34,946 nucleotides of DNA from an uncultured Desulfovibrionaceae bacterium. Its GTDB lineage: Bacteria; Desulfobacterota; Desulfovibrionia; Desulfovibrionales; Desulfovibrionaceae. The stretch covers positions 1 to 34,946 of the forward strand of contig CATJOY010000019.1 in assembly GCA_949741925.1 (NCBI GenBank). The letters run 5' to 3'. Below are positions 25,329-34,312 of this stretch, in pieces (positions within the stretch are counted from its first letter, which is position 1; each line of letters starts with the position of its first letter). The position numbers and the translations under genes are program-made. Below the pieces are notes generated by a model. It was not told the origin of the DNA. It ran no database searches and saw nothing but the letters and a program-made list of their open reading frames with translations.

Positions 25329-26087
25329 ATGTGGAAGAAACTGGGAGCCCTGAGTATAGGCCACGCGCCCCGGCCACGGAGCATGGATGATTTTTTGCGG
25401 CTGCGTCCGGGGCTGCGCCTCATCGAGGTGGGGGCCTTGGATGGCGTTGATCCAACGAGCATTCCTTCGCTCAAACTTGAAGAGATCATGGCAGGACCGG
25501 GCCCGCGTCCGGCGGGGCAGTGGGAACCGGAGCCCGGCAAACAGTATCCTCCGGATACGTACCGCCTGATCACCCACATGAACCCCTGGCAGGTGGTTTC
25601 CATCGAGCATAGGGATCTGATGCCTCTGCTCCAGAAAAAAATTGACGAACTGAATAAAACGGATGCCGACGCCATTCTTATTCAATGTACAGGCCTTTTC
25701 CCGGGCCTGGTTTCCGCCAAACCGCTGCTGATACCCCACCTGGTTTTTGCCGGGGCTATGCAGTGGCTCAAGCCCGCCGGCAAGGTGGCCGTGGTCTGCC
25801 CTGTGGAAGGGCAAAAAAAGGCCGCAGCCGAGAAATGGCGGGCCGAGGGCTTGAATCCGGATGTGCTGGTGGCCTCTCCGTATTCGAGTCGGGATATTGA
25901 AAAGACCGGCCTGGCCCTGAAAGCGATGCGTCCCGAGGCGGTCATCCTGGATTGCTTCGGGTTTGCCGAGGAAAGCAAGGAGGGGCTTTCAGCCTATGTA
26001 GAGTGCCCCGTGCTCTCCATCCGCATGATCGTGCGTGATCTTCTCCTGCAGTGCTTCAACGAGCCCGCGGGATCGGATATCCCTTAA
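25329..26087 (+). CDS. AroM family protein, putative Asp/Glu/hydantoin-type racemase
   Basis: The 252-residue protein matches the AroM family (GALSIGHAPRPRSM at the N-terminus), within the aspartate/glutamate/hydantoin racemase superfamily. Two cysteines sit where the racemase catalytic pair is expected: Cys120 in ILIQCTG and Cys209 in ILDCFGF. AroM proteins have no proven function; in this operon, next to a hydantoinase, racemisation of a hydantoin or allantoin enantiomer is a reasonable inference. AGGAGGAGG lies just before the ATG. It starts 49 bp after the hydantoinase and 40 bp before dctP. Confidence 0.82.
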   Translation: MWKKLGALSIGHAPRPRSMDDFLRLRPGLRLIEVGALDGVDPTSIPSLKLEEIMAGPGPRPAGQWEPEPGKQYPPDTYRLITHMNPWQVVSIEHRDLMPLLQKKIDELNKTDADAILIQCTGLFPGLVSAKPLLIPHLVFAGAMQWLKPAGKVAVVCPVEGQKKAAAEKWRAEGLNPDVLVASPYSSRDIEKTGLALKAMRPEAVILDCFGFAEESKEGLSAYVECPVLSIRMIVRDLLLQCFNEPAGSDIP

Positions 26088-26127
26088 CCCTCAGCATTGC
26101 CTTGAAAAGGCAGCCGGAGACCAGAGC

Positions 26128-27114
26128 ATGAAACGTTTTTTCTCCCTTGTTATGTGTCTGATCGTCGTATGCGCATGGGCTTTTCCCGCTTCTGCGGCAA
26201 CGACGTTGCGCATGGGGCACCACCAGGGCCTCAACTCTATGCTGGATCGCACTGCCAAGCACTTTGCCAAACTGGTCAATGAAAAGACCAACGGCGAAGT
26301 CAAGGTGCGGGTTTTTCCCAGCGGCCAGTTGGGCGGTGAAACCGAAGCCCTGGATCTGCTCGAACAGGGCGGCATTGATATGACCATAACCTCCATCGGG
26401 CAGCAGGATAAGTACCTTCCGGCCATCGCCGCCCTCAGCTCCGCCTATACGTTCCGCGATACCGCGCATGCCGAAAAGGCCATGTTGGGCGAGTTTGGGG
26501 ATAAGGTCATCAAGGATGCGGCGGAGGCCTGCAACATCCAGATTCTCGGCTGGCTCCTGGTCGGCCCTCGGGATATGATGTTTAAGGGGGAGCCTGTGAC
26601 CTCTCTGGCGGAGCTGCAAGGGCTGAAGATGCGTTCCCCCGAGCAGTTCACCTGGGTTCGCATGTTTGAGCTTTTGGGCGCGCGCCCGACCCCGGTGCCC
26701 TGGGGCGAAGTGTACACCGCCATGCAGGCCGGTTTGGTCTTTGGCCTGGATACCCCGGCCCAGCAGGCGCTGGATATGAAGTTTTTTGAAGTTTCCAAGT
26801 CGCTTTCCAAGACCGGGCACATCTTCTTGCTCATGACCATCAACATCAACAAAAATAAGCTGGCCTCTCTCAAGCCCGAACACCGACAGGCCATTATGGA
26901 AGCCGGCAAGGAAACCTGCGCCTGGAGCAACGAGACCATCATCAAGCCGGAAAACGCCAAGGCTTATGATGACTTACAAGCCAAGGGCATCAAGGTAGTC
27001 GAGGTGAAGGATCTGCCCCAATGGGCCGAAGCCGTGAAGCCCATGCGTAAAGAAGTGGCCGAAAAGTTTCCCGGCGCGGATACATACTTTGAAGCCATCG
27101 ACAGCGTACAATAA
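26128..27114 (+). CDS. dctP: TRAP transporter substrate-binding protein (DctP family)
   Basis: The 328-residue periplasmic protein has a signal peptide (hydrophobic residues about 3-20, ending ASAATT) and the DctP fold, with LRMGHH at the start, the GQLGGETEALDLLEQGGIDM block and the GLKMRSPEQ arginine region that usually binds a substrate carboxylate. It captures the substrate for the DctQM permease. The ligand cannot be read directly; the operon suggests a ureide or a carboxylate derived from it. The ATG at 26128 has GGAG 9 bp upstream; a longer in-frame start overlapping the AroM-like gene is unlikely because the signal peptide begins here. Confidence 0.93.
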   Translation: MKRFFSLVMCLIVVCAWAFPASAATTLRMGHHQGLNSMLDRTAKHFAKLVNEKTNGEVKVRVFPSGQLGGETEALDLLEQGGIDMTITSIGQQDKYLPAIAALSSAYTFRDTAHAEKAMLGEFGDKVIKDAAEACNIQILGWLLVGPRDMMFKGEPVTSLAELQGLKMRSPEQFTWVRMFELLGARPTPVPWGEVYTAMQAGLVFGLDTPAQQALDMKFFEVSKSLSKTGHIFLLMTININKNKLASLKPEHRQAIMEAGKETCAWSNETIIKPENAKAYDDLQAKGIKVVEVKDLPQWAEAVKPMRKEVAEKFPGADTYFEAIDSVQ

Positions 27115-27126
27115 CTTCCCCATGAA

Positions 27127-27152
27127 AGCCGGAGCGCCATGGCGCTCCGGCT
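27127..27152 (+). other. Stem-loop between dctP and dctQ
   Basis: A perfect 26-bp palindrome of 13-bp arms begins 12 bp after the dctP stop. There is no T-run. Hairpins at this place often stabilise binding-protein mRNA and reduce expression of the downstream permease genes. Confidence 0.65.
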
Positions 27153-27224
27153 GTTCCGGCAGCGCGGTTTGCCGCGCTTCACCCCGTACGGGCGCCCCTC
27201 TGCGCCTGACAAGGAATTTCGCTT

Positions 27225-27701
27225 ATGACCCGCCTTATTAAGGTAATTTCCGCGGCAGTGCTCGGCATTGCCGTGTTGCTGGTCACTGTGCAGGTCTTTC
27301 TGCGTTTTGTCTTCAACGCGCCGCTGGCCTGGGTTGAGGAAGTGGGCCGTTATCTCTTTGTTTGGTCGGTATTTCTCGGCGCGGCCGCGGCGCTGGTCGA
27401 GGATAAGCATATCCGCATTACCGTACTGATCGACCGTTTCGGGCCGAAAGCCGAATTTTTCTCCCGGATGCTGGGGCATCTTCTCGGGCTGGGCAGCTTT
27501 AGCTTTGTGGCCTATTACGGGTACAAGATCGCTTTTTCCAACTGGAGCACCGGTTTTTACACCATTCCTGAACTGCCCCGAATTATTTTTTACCTGGCTG
27601 TGCCTGTTTCCATGACCATTATGGTCATCTATCTGCTCGGGCTTGTGTATGCCTTGTTTACGAAAAAGCAGGAGCCCGGCCCCGGCTCCTCGTCCGATTG
27701 A
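27225..27701 (+). CDS. dctQ: TRAP transporter small permease (DctQ family)
   Basis: The 158-residue protein has four predicted membrane segments (about residues 5-25, 40-60, 85-105 and 120-145) and the DctQ pattern FVFNAPLAWVEEVGRYLFVW followed by HIRI. It pairs with the large permease in the inner membrane. AAGGA is 9 bp before the ATG. It is 19 bp upstream of dctM. Confidence 0.93.
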   Translation: MTRLIKVISAAVLGIAVLLVTVQVFLRFVFNAPLAWVEEVGRYLFVWSVFLGAAAALVEDKHIRITVLIDRFGPKAEFFSRMLGHLLGLGSFSFVAYYGYKIAFSNWSTGFYTIPELPRIIFYLAVPVSMTIMVIYLLGLVYALFTKKQEPGPGSSSD

Positions 27702-27720
27702 TTGAGGGGAGACCGCCTGC

Positions 27721-28995
27721 ATGGAACTTATACTGCTTTTCGCGACCTTCCTTATCCTTGTTTTTCTAGCCGTGCCCATTTCTACGGCCATGCTCGCCGC
27801 TTCGGTGCTCAACGTTTTGATAACCGGGGTTCCGGGCGTTGTTACCGCGGATAAGATGCTCAACTCCATGAATTCATTCCCGCTGATGGCCGTGCCCTTC
27901 TTTATCCTGGCCGGGAACATCATGAACCAGGCCGGGCTGACCCATCGGCTGGTGGCCGCCTCCAAGGCTCTTGTCGGCCACTATTACGGGGGCACAGCCC
28001 AGGTCAACGTAGTTACAAATATTGTGTTCGCGGGTATTTCCGGCTCCGCCACGGCAGATGGCGCGGCTATCGGCACCACGCTTATTCCCTCGATGAAAAA
28101 AGAAGGCTACGGGACCGGCTTTTCCGCCGGTCTTACCGCCGCAGCCAGTATGGTTGGTCCTGTTATTCCGCCGAGTATCGGCCTGATCGTCTATGCAACC
28201 ATTGCTGAACTTTCCGTGGCCCGGCTGTTCCTGGCCGGTCTCGGCCCCGGGCTTGCCATGGGGCTTGCCCTGATGATCTATGTGGCTGTTGTTTCGCGGA
28301 AGCGCGGGTATCCCAAATCGCAACGCATGCCATGGAGCGAGCGCCTCGTCGTGATTACTCGGGCCCTGCCCGCCGTGGCCGCGCCGGTGATCCTGGTGGG
28401 CGGCATTGTTACCGGCCTGTACACCGCCACCGAGGGCGGCGTGGTGGCCTGTGTTTACGGCGTTGTGTTGGGATTGTTCATTTACAGGGATCTGCACCTG
28501 CGGGATATCCCCGGTATTCTTCTTGAGGCCGCGCAGATGACGGCAGTTTCCCTATTCATCCTCTCTACCGCCGTTATCTTCGGTTTTTTGCTGACTGTGC
28601 ATGGTTTTTCGGATGTGCTGGTTGACCTTATCGCCTACCTCGATCCTTCCCCGACGGCCTTGATTCTGCTGATCGTGGTCTTTTTCCTGTTGGTCGGCAT
28701 GTTCGTCGAGGGGATGGCGACTATGATCATCTTTGTGCCGGTGCTGATTCCCATCATTGCTGAGTATAATCTTGATCCGGTCCACCTCGCTTTGATTATC
28801 CATGTTTCTATTCTGGTCAGCATGATTACCCCGCCTGTGGGCATCATGCTGTATATTGAAGCGGCCATTGCCAAGATTCCGGTGCATGAGGTGGAGGTTA
28901 TCCCCTTTGTGACAACTATTCTGGCCGTTATCCTGTTGATGGCTTTCTTTCCGCCGTTGGTCACCTTTTTACCGAACTACTTTATGGGCTCCTAG
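27721..28995 (+). CDS. dctM: TRAP transporter large permease (DctM family)
   Basis: The 424-residue, twelve-segment membrane protein is the transport subunit of the sodium-coupled TRAP system. Family blocks are present: PLMAVPFFILAGNIMNQAG, FAGISGSATADGAAIGT, MVGPVIPPSI and the C-terminal SMITPPVGIMLY. GGGGAGA precedes the ATG. Its stop is 15 bp before the ureidoglycine aminohydrolase gene. Confidence 0.96.
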   Translation: MELILLFATFLILVFLAVPISTAMLAASVLNVLITGVPGVVTADKMLNSMNSFPLMAVPFFILAGNIMNQAGLTHRLVAASKALVGHYYGGTAQVNVVTNIVFAGISGSATADGAAIGTTLIPSMKKEGYGTGFSAGLTAAASMVGPVIPPSIGLIVYATIAELSVARLFLAGLGPGLAMGLALMIYVAVVSRKRGYPKSQRMPWSERLVVITRALPAVAAPVILVGGIVTGLYTATEGGVVACVYGVVLGLFIYRDLHLRDIPGILLEAAQMTAVSLFILSTAVIFGFLLTVHGFSDVLVDLIAYLDPSPTALILLIVVFFLLVGMFVEGMATMIIFVPVLIPIIAEYNLDPVHLALIIHVSILVSMITPPVGIMLYIEAAIAKIPVHEVEVIPFVTTILAVILLMAFFPPLVTFLPNYFMGS

Positions 28996-29010
28996 CCCGG
29001 AGGATGCAGC

Positions 29011-29772
29011 ATGCCTAAAATCAGACACGATCAGGTGGATATCATCTCCCGCAGCCGCGCTACTGTGGCCGAGGGGTACATGGTTATTCCCAAAGTCAAC
29101 CGTTGCAACAGCGTGTTGCCACAGTTTGAAAACGTTGAGGCCTTTGTGCTGGCCACGCCCGATATCGGCGCCAAATTCATAGAACATGAGCTGGTGTTTG
29201 CCGCGGACGGTCGCACCAGAAGTTGCATCAATGATCCTTTTGAGCATTTTCTGTATGTGCTGGAAGGGGGCGTCAAGCTGACCATCGGAGAGAAGACCCG
29301 CCACGAATTCACCGAGGGCGGGTATGCCTATCTGCCGCCGGGAACCACGTTCAGCCTGGAAAATACCGGAGCCGAAGAAAGCCGGATGCTCTGGCTCAAG
29401 CACCGTTTTATGCCGTGGGAAGATCTCGCGCCTAAGCTGTACATCGGCAGCGAAAAAGATGTAACCAGCCGCCCCGGGCAGCCGCTCCTGCCTTTTGCGG
29501 ATGATCTGGCCTATGATTTGGGCATGCTTATCGTCAACGTGGAGCCCGGCCGCGGCATCTCCCAGGTGGAGACGCACATTATGGAACACGGGCTGTATAT
29601 GCTGGATGGCCAGGGGCTTTACTGGCTGAACGGCGCTTATCATGAAGTGATGAAGGACGACTTCATCTATTTTGCCCGGTACTGTCCGCAATACTTTTAC
29701 GTGACAGGCGAATCCACGGGGCGCTATCTTCTCTATAAGGATGTCAACCGGGATTACGACGATATGCTGTAA
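29011..29772 (+). CDS. allE: (S)-ureidoglycine aminohydrolase-like bicupin
   Basis: AllE-type enzymes release ammonia from (S)-ureidoglycine to give ureidoglycolate in purine (allantoin) breakdown. The 253-residue protein has two cupin halves (about 55-130 and 170-250). The manganese ligands of the family are all seen in the C-terminal cupin: Glu187, His189, His193 and Gln227 (VETHIMEHGLYM and RYCPQYFY). Their spacing (2, 4, 34) equals that of the plant enzyme, and the ending RYLLYKDVNRDY is typical. A GGAGGA ribosome site fixes the start. It is the last gene of the operon. No allantoate amidohydrolase or ureidoglycolate enzyme is in the window, so either these lie elsewhere or this member acts on a related ureido compound. 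Confidence 0.85.
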   Translation: MPKIRHDQVDIISRSRATVAEGYMVIPKVNRCNSVLPQFENVEAFVLATPDIGAKFIEHELVFAADGRTRSCINDPFEHFLYVLEGGVKLTIGEKTRHEFTEGGYAYLPPGTTFSLENTGAEESRMLWLKHRFMPWEDLAPKLYIGSEKDVTSRPGQPLLPFADDLAYDLGMLIVNVEPGRGISQVETHIMEHGLYMLDGQGLYWLNGAYHEVMKDDFIYFARYCPQYFYVTGESTGRYLLYKDVNRDYDDML

Positions 29773-29779
29773 CGGGATA

Positions 29780-29829
29780 GCCCCCCTCGGGTTCTGTCTG
29801 AAGCCCGGGATTGTTGCTCCGAGGGGGGC
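29780..29829 (+). terminator. GC-rich hairpin closing the hydantoinase operon
   Basis: An 11-bp GCCCCCCTCGG / CCGAGGGGGGC stem with a loop of about 28 nt starts 8 bp after the allE stop. There is no T-run, so it may be a Rho-assisted terminator or a 3' stabilising element. Confidence 0.4.
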
Positions 29830-29905
29830 CGCTTTGCCGCCTGGCGGCATGTGAAGTGTCATATTGTGGAGCCCTCCGGCCCGGCGGGGGGCTCGTGGTG
29901 TTTGT

Positions 29906-30072
29906 AATGGAGAATTGAGGCTGGAGAATGGAAACGTATTCCTTGTCGCTGGGGGCACGTTGTTTCCTTCCTTTGGCGTAAAGTCTCTGCCCTTGCTTTT
30001 CTGCTTACGGCATATGCAGCCCTTCCGTGCCCGTTTTTTGCCTTTCATTCTCCATTCCTACTTCTCCAGCCC
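29906..30072. repeat. Inverted pair of composite GGAGAAT motifs
   Basis: The left end (29906-29933) contains AATGGAGAAT and GGCTGGAGAAT. The right end (30041-30072) contains both in inverted orientation. The two ends enclose about 110 bp. It looks like a short non-coding element with imperfect terminal inverted repeats, but no target-site duplication is clear. Confidence 0.3.
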
Positions 30073-30382
30073 CCATAGCTTCAGCTCCGGGCTGTTTTCC
30101 ATCCTCCGTTGCCTGATACCCCTGAAAAGGCGAAAGAGTTTCTTTGGTAAGGAAGAAGGGAAAAAGCGGGTGAAGGTGTTGGAGATATGCCGAGAAGTTT
30201 TTTTGGGGCTGGCGCCACCAGGGGAACAAGCTCTCGGAATAGGCTGCCCCGGGGAGGGGACCGCCAGCGCTGAGGCATTAGAAGGCGATTCAGAGGGAAA
30301 GGCATACGGAATGAGTTCTCCCTAGATGCCGTTCCTGTTTTTTTAATTGAAAAAATTTTCGGCAAAGGAGAAGACGGGCCTC
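30073..30382. other. Rest of the 710-bp gap before korD
   Basis: A long plus-strand frame (29864-30325) crosses this region but has low-complexity, lysine- and phenylalanine-biased content and no ribosome site. I treat it as non-coding. The right end becomes AT-rich towards the kor promoter. Confidence 0.4.
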
Positions 30383-30411
30383 TTTTCCATGATTATAAAA
30401 ACTGGTATGAT
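30383..30411 (+). promoter_or_regulatory. Candidate promoter of the kor operon
   Basis: TATGAT at 30406-30411 (five of six matches to a -10) has a weak TTTTCC 17 bp upstream. It lies about 70 bp before the korD start, in the only AT-rich stretch nearby. Confidence 0.3.
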
Positions 30412-30482
30412 TATTCTCTTCATCAACGACGCGTGTCCTCATGCCGGACGGCGGACCGCGCCACAGCTTTCGAGGATTGCCC

Positions 30483-30707
30483 ATGTCACGGGTTGTTTTT
30501 CTGGAAGAGCGCTGTAAGGGCTGCATGCTCTGCGCCGAGCTCTGTCCCAAAAAGATTATTATTCAGTCTACACGCATTAACCGCCAGGGCTACAAGGTGG
30601 CCGAGGTGTCGGAAATGGATACATGCACGGGCTGCGCCTCCTGCGCGCTCATCTGCCCTGATTGTGCTATTCGCGTGTTCCGATCCCAAAAAGGCGAAGG
30701 AGCGTAA
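30483..30707 (+). CDS. korD: 2-oxoacid:ferredoxin oxidoreductase, ferredoxin-like delta subunit
   Basis: The 74-residue protein has two [4Fe-4S] motifs, CKGCMLCAELCP and CTGCASCALICP, the bacterial 2[4Fe-4S] ferredoxin pattern. It carries electrons from the catalytic subunits to free ferredoxin. The ATG at 30483 has GAGGA 6 bp upstream; an in-frame start 14 codons earlier is not supported. korA starts 3 bp after its stop. Confidence 0.93.
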   Translation: MSRVVFLEERCKGCMLCAELCPKKIIIQSTRINRQGYKVAEVSEMDTCTGCASCALICPDCAIRVFRSQKGEGA

Positions 30708-30710
30708 GGT

Positions 30711-31774
30711 ATGAGGATGAACGGAGAACGAAAGTTCATCAAAGGGAATGAAGCCGTGGGGTACGGAGCCATGGCGGCCGGCCTGCGCTGTTATTTCGGC
30801 TATCCCATTACCCCGCAGAATGAAATACCGGAATTTCTTTCCTCGGCCCTGCCCGCGGCCGGGGGTGAGTTTGTTCAGGCCGAGTCTGAGCTGGCAGCGG
30901 CCAATATGCTTTTGGGAGCCGTATCAACCGGCGTCAGGGCTATGACCTCCTCCTCCAGCCCCGGCATCTCCCTCATGCAGGAAGCCATTTCGTATATGGC
31001 CGGTTCTGAATTGCCCGGCGTTATTGTGAACATGAACCGGGGCGGTCCGGGGCTTGGGGATATCGGCCCGGCCCAAGGCGATTATTTTCAGAGCACGCGC
31101 GGCGGCGGCCACGGCGATTACAGAACGCTGGTGCTTGCTCCTTCTACCTGCCAAGAAGCTTACGACATGATGATTGCCTCTTTTGACCTGGCGTTTAAGT
31201 ACCGGAACCCGGTGCTGATGCTGGGAGACGGCATCATTGGCGGTATGAAGGAGCCGGTAACCATGTGGCAGCCGGAACGGCCTGCTGATCATGCCGAAGC
31301 CTGGCAGGTGGACGGCGCCGCGGGCCGGGAAAAGCGTTTGATTCGCTCTCTCCGGCTGGATGAGGGCGAACTGGCCCAGCACAACCGGCATTTGGCGGCC
31401 AAGTACGAGGCCATGAAGGCTGAGGCCAGGGCTGAATGCTTTCTCACCGACGATGCCGAGTTGGTTGTTGTGGCCTTTGGCTCCATGGGCCGTATTGCCA
31501 AGAGCGGCATCCGCAAGCTGCGCTCCGAAGGCTTTAAGGTCGGCCTGGTGCGGCCCATCACTCTCTACCCCTTCCCCGCGGATGTGCTGGAAACCCTGGC
31601 TGCACAGGGGAAACGCTTCTTGACCATTGAGCAAAACACCGGCCAGATGGTCGAAGATGTACGCCTTGCAATCCGCCGCCATGCGGATTCGGAATTTTTC
31701 GGTATGATGCCCGGGGAACTGCCCGGCGCTGAAGACCTGATGGCGCCCATGCTGGACGCCGTGAGGAGGAAATA

Positions 31775-31775
<1 letters not shown>
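30711..31775 (+). CDS. korA: 2-oxoacid:ferredoxin oxidoreductase, alpha subunit
   Basis: The 354-residue subunit oxidises a 2-oxoacid (most likely 2-oxoglutarate) with CoA to acyl-CoA and CO2, together with KorB, KorC and KorD. Family motifs include GNEAVGYGAMAAGLRCYFGYPITPQNEI at the start, the TSSSSPGISLMQEAISYMAG block and GGPGLGDIGPAQGDYFQ. AAGGAG is 8 bp before the ATG. The stop overlaps the korB start by one base (TAATG). The branched-chain (Vor) alternative cannot be excluded from sequence alone. Confidence 0.93.
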
Positions 31776-32610
<835 letters not shown>

Positions 32611-32611
<1 letters not shown>

Positions 32612-33162
32612 TGGCTCTTTATCAAGATGTGATTATGGCCGGTTTCGGCGGCCAGGGGGTTATGCTCATCGGGAACCTTTTGGCGTATGCGGGCATGGAT
32701 GCCGGGCTCAACGTGACCTTTATCCCGGTGTATGGGCCGGAGATGCGCGGGGGTACGGCCAACTGCACGGTTGTGGTTTCTGACGATGAAATCGGTTCTC
32801 CGATCATTCAGCGTCCTCTTGGGGCTATTGTGCTGAACCAGCCTTCGTTGGAAAAATTCCAGCCCAGAATCCAAGATGGCGGGGTACAGATCGTCAATGC
32901 GTCCCTGGTGGATGCCGCCTTGGTTGAGCGCGGCAGGATCAGAAGCGTCTGTATTCCGGTTAACGACATTGCCGATAGGCTCGGCAACCCGCGTATGCTT
33001 AACATGGTGGCTCTCGGCGCGTTTATCAAGGCTACCGGCCTTCTCTCCTTGGAGCAGGTGGAGAAAAGCCTTTCTAACGTTATCGCCTCCCATTACAGCT
33101 ATCTGATCCCCAAGAATGCCGAGGCCCTGCGTGCGGGCTATGCCTTCCGGGAAGGAGATTGA
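32611..33162 (+). CDS. korC: 2-oxoacid:ferredoxin oxidoreductase, gamma subunit
   Basis: The 183-residue protein has the gamma-subunit signature GFGGQGVMLIGNLLAYAG near the start and the PVYGPEMRGGTANCTVVVSD block. It completes the four-subunit enzyme, whose order korD-korA-korB-korC is typical of KGOR operons. No T-tailed terminator follows; the stop is 38 bp before the repeat-rich region. Confidence 0.93.
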
Positions 33163-33200
33163 AAGGCCCTCGAGCGCATCGCTCGTTGCAACCGCGCCCT

Positions 33201-33316
33201 GCCGGGGGCATGATGCCCCGAGCCCCCGGTTGAGCGTGGCGTATACTTTACCCCTCAATCGGGGGTGCAGGGGAATCATTCTCCTGCCGAGGGGGTTGGG
33301 GGAGAGTAGCCCCCAA
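33201..33316 (+). repeat. Dispersed intergenic repeat, copy B
   Basis: Block 1 (33201-33234) and block 2 (33270-33316) are 35 bp apart and match copy A, which lies in inverted orientation at 14991-15106. A further partial copy of block 1 follows at about 33352-33400, sharing GCCGGGG...CCCC.AGCC...TGGCGTA. Several GC-rich hairpins are formed. Confidence 0.75.
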
Positions 33317-33400
33317 GCCTTTATTGCAATGTGGGGCGCTGCCCCACGGCTTGCCGGGGATATGACGCCCCCAGCCTCTCTGTTGGGGCCTGGCGTACAG

Positions 33401-33598
33401 CGTGAGCGGCATTGTGAAAGTGCGGGGAAACATGTGCCGAGGGGCGTAAGGCAATAATAATTTGCAAAATTTTTATTTTGACCCGTTAGCAAAAGGTTCC
33501 GGGTCTTGCGAGTCCGGCGGCTCGTTGTTATTATCCTTCGGTCCGGTCGGGATAGTCCATGGCGACCCGCCGGCGAGTGGAATCCGGAGGAAAAGCAC
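33401..33598. other. Intergenic region between the repeat and the unknown gene
   Basis: With the repeat it makes a 436-bp gap after korC. An AT-rich patch at 33453-33482 (AATAATAATTTGCAAAATTTTTATTTTG) may hold a promoter for the next gene. No gene or terminator is recognised. Confidence 0.35.
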
Positions 33599-34018
33599 AT
33601 GGCAACCTATAAAACGGAACTCTTCGGGCATGTTGTCTACAGCCCTGAATTGACATACGAAGATCTCCTGGCCAGGGAAGAAGAGGTCAAGGAACACATC
33701 CGCGCTGTGCTGACTGAACACGGCGGAGATTTTTTGCATTTTGAAGCCTTGGGGGATACGCTGCGGGTGCAGTGCGTCTTTCAGGCCGGCGATGAAGATT
33801 TTTTCCAGGCTCTCTGTGCGGCCGTGGCCCCTTGGTTCAACGAGGGCATTAGCGCTCGGCTGCTTTTTATTGATAAGGATCTGGAAAGTTTGTTTTTTTA
33901 CGGAATTCGCGACGGGGCATGGCAAGAGGCGGTGTTGGCTTTGCCGGAATGCGGTTTTCTGGATGCTGCGGCCCCGGCGGTGACTGTAGGCGAGGTGTGG
34001 GCCAACCCTGTAAAGTAG
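33599..34018 (+). CDS. Small acidic protein of unknown function
   Basis: The 139-residue protein has no signal peptide or membrane segment and is acidic, rich in aromatic and Glu/Asp residues (for example EDLLAREEEVKEHIRAVL and YKTELFGHVVYSPELTYED). I do not recognise the family. The ATG at 33599 follows a strong GGAGG with 8-bp spacing, and composition is like the neighbouring genes, so it is likely real. It stands alone between the repeat region and the tRNA gene, with no terminator visible. Confidence 0.7.
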   Translation: MATYKTELFGHVVYSPELTYEDLLAREEEVKEHIRAVLTEHGGDFLHFEALGDTLRVQCVFQAGDEDFFQALCAAVAPWFNEGISARLLFIDKDLESLFFYGIRDGAWQEAVLALPECGFLDAAAPAVTVGEVWANPVK

Positions 34019-34095
34019 TTTTCAGGCTGGTGCGGGACTTCGCGGAAAAATTACGGTTGTGCTGCATACCTAATATGCCGTATTTTTAGAGCAGG

Positions 34096-34195
34096 TACTC
34101 TCGTGCGGAGCTCCCGATAGGGTTCTTCCCGGGAAGCAGGCTAACGCTCCGGCTCTTGGAGGCATACGGAATACCTTGTGCATGGTACGAGAGTA
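34096..34195. other. Structured non-coding stretch upstream of tRNA-Leu
   Basis: A 9-bp inverted repeat (TACTCTCGT at 34096-34104, ACGAGAGTA at 34187-34195) encloses internal complementary blocks (GGAG.../...GCTCC). It may be a structured RNA or part of the tRNA transcript leader. I recognise no known family. Confidence 0.3.
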
Positions 34196-34225
34196 GAGTA
34201 AGGGGATACACGTTAAAATCATCCT

Positions 34226-34312
34226 GCCCGGGTGATGGAATAGGTATACATAGCAGACTTAAAATCTGCGGGCCGAAAGGCCGTGCGGGTTCAAGTCCCG
34301 CCCCGGGCACCA
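34226..34312 (+). tRNA. tRNA-Leu (anticodon UAA)
   Basis: An 87-nt class II tRNA. The acceptor arms GCCCGGG (34226-34232) and CCCGGGC (34302-34308) pair, followed by discriminator A and encoded CCA. The anticodon stem GCAGA/TCTGC holds loop CTTAAAA, anticodon TAA at 34260-34262. The long variable arm GGGCCGAAAGGCC and the T-loop GTTCAAG are typical of leucine tRNA. Confidence 0.97.

Noticed and set aside
29864-30325. 153-codon plus-strand frame before korD
   Set aside because: Low-complexity, no ribosome site, and it crosses the inverted-repeat element; more likely non-coding.
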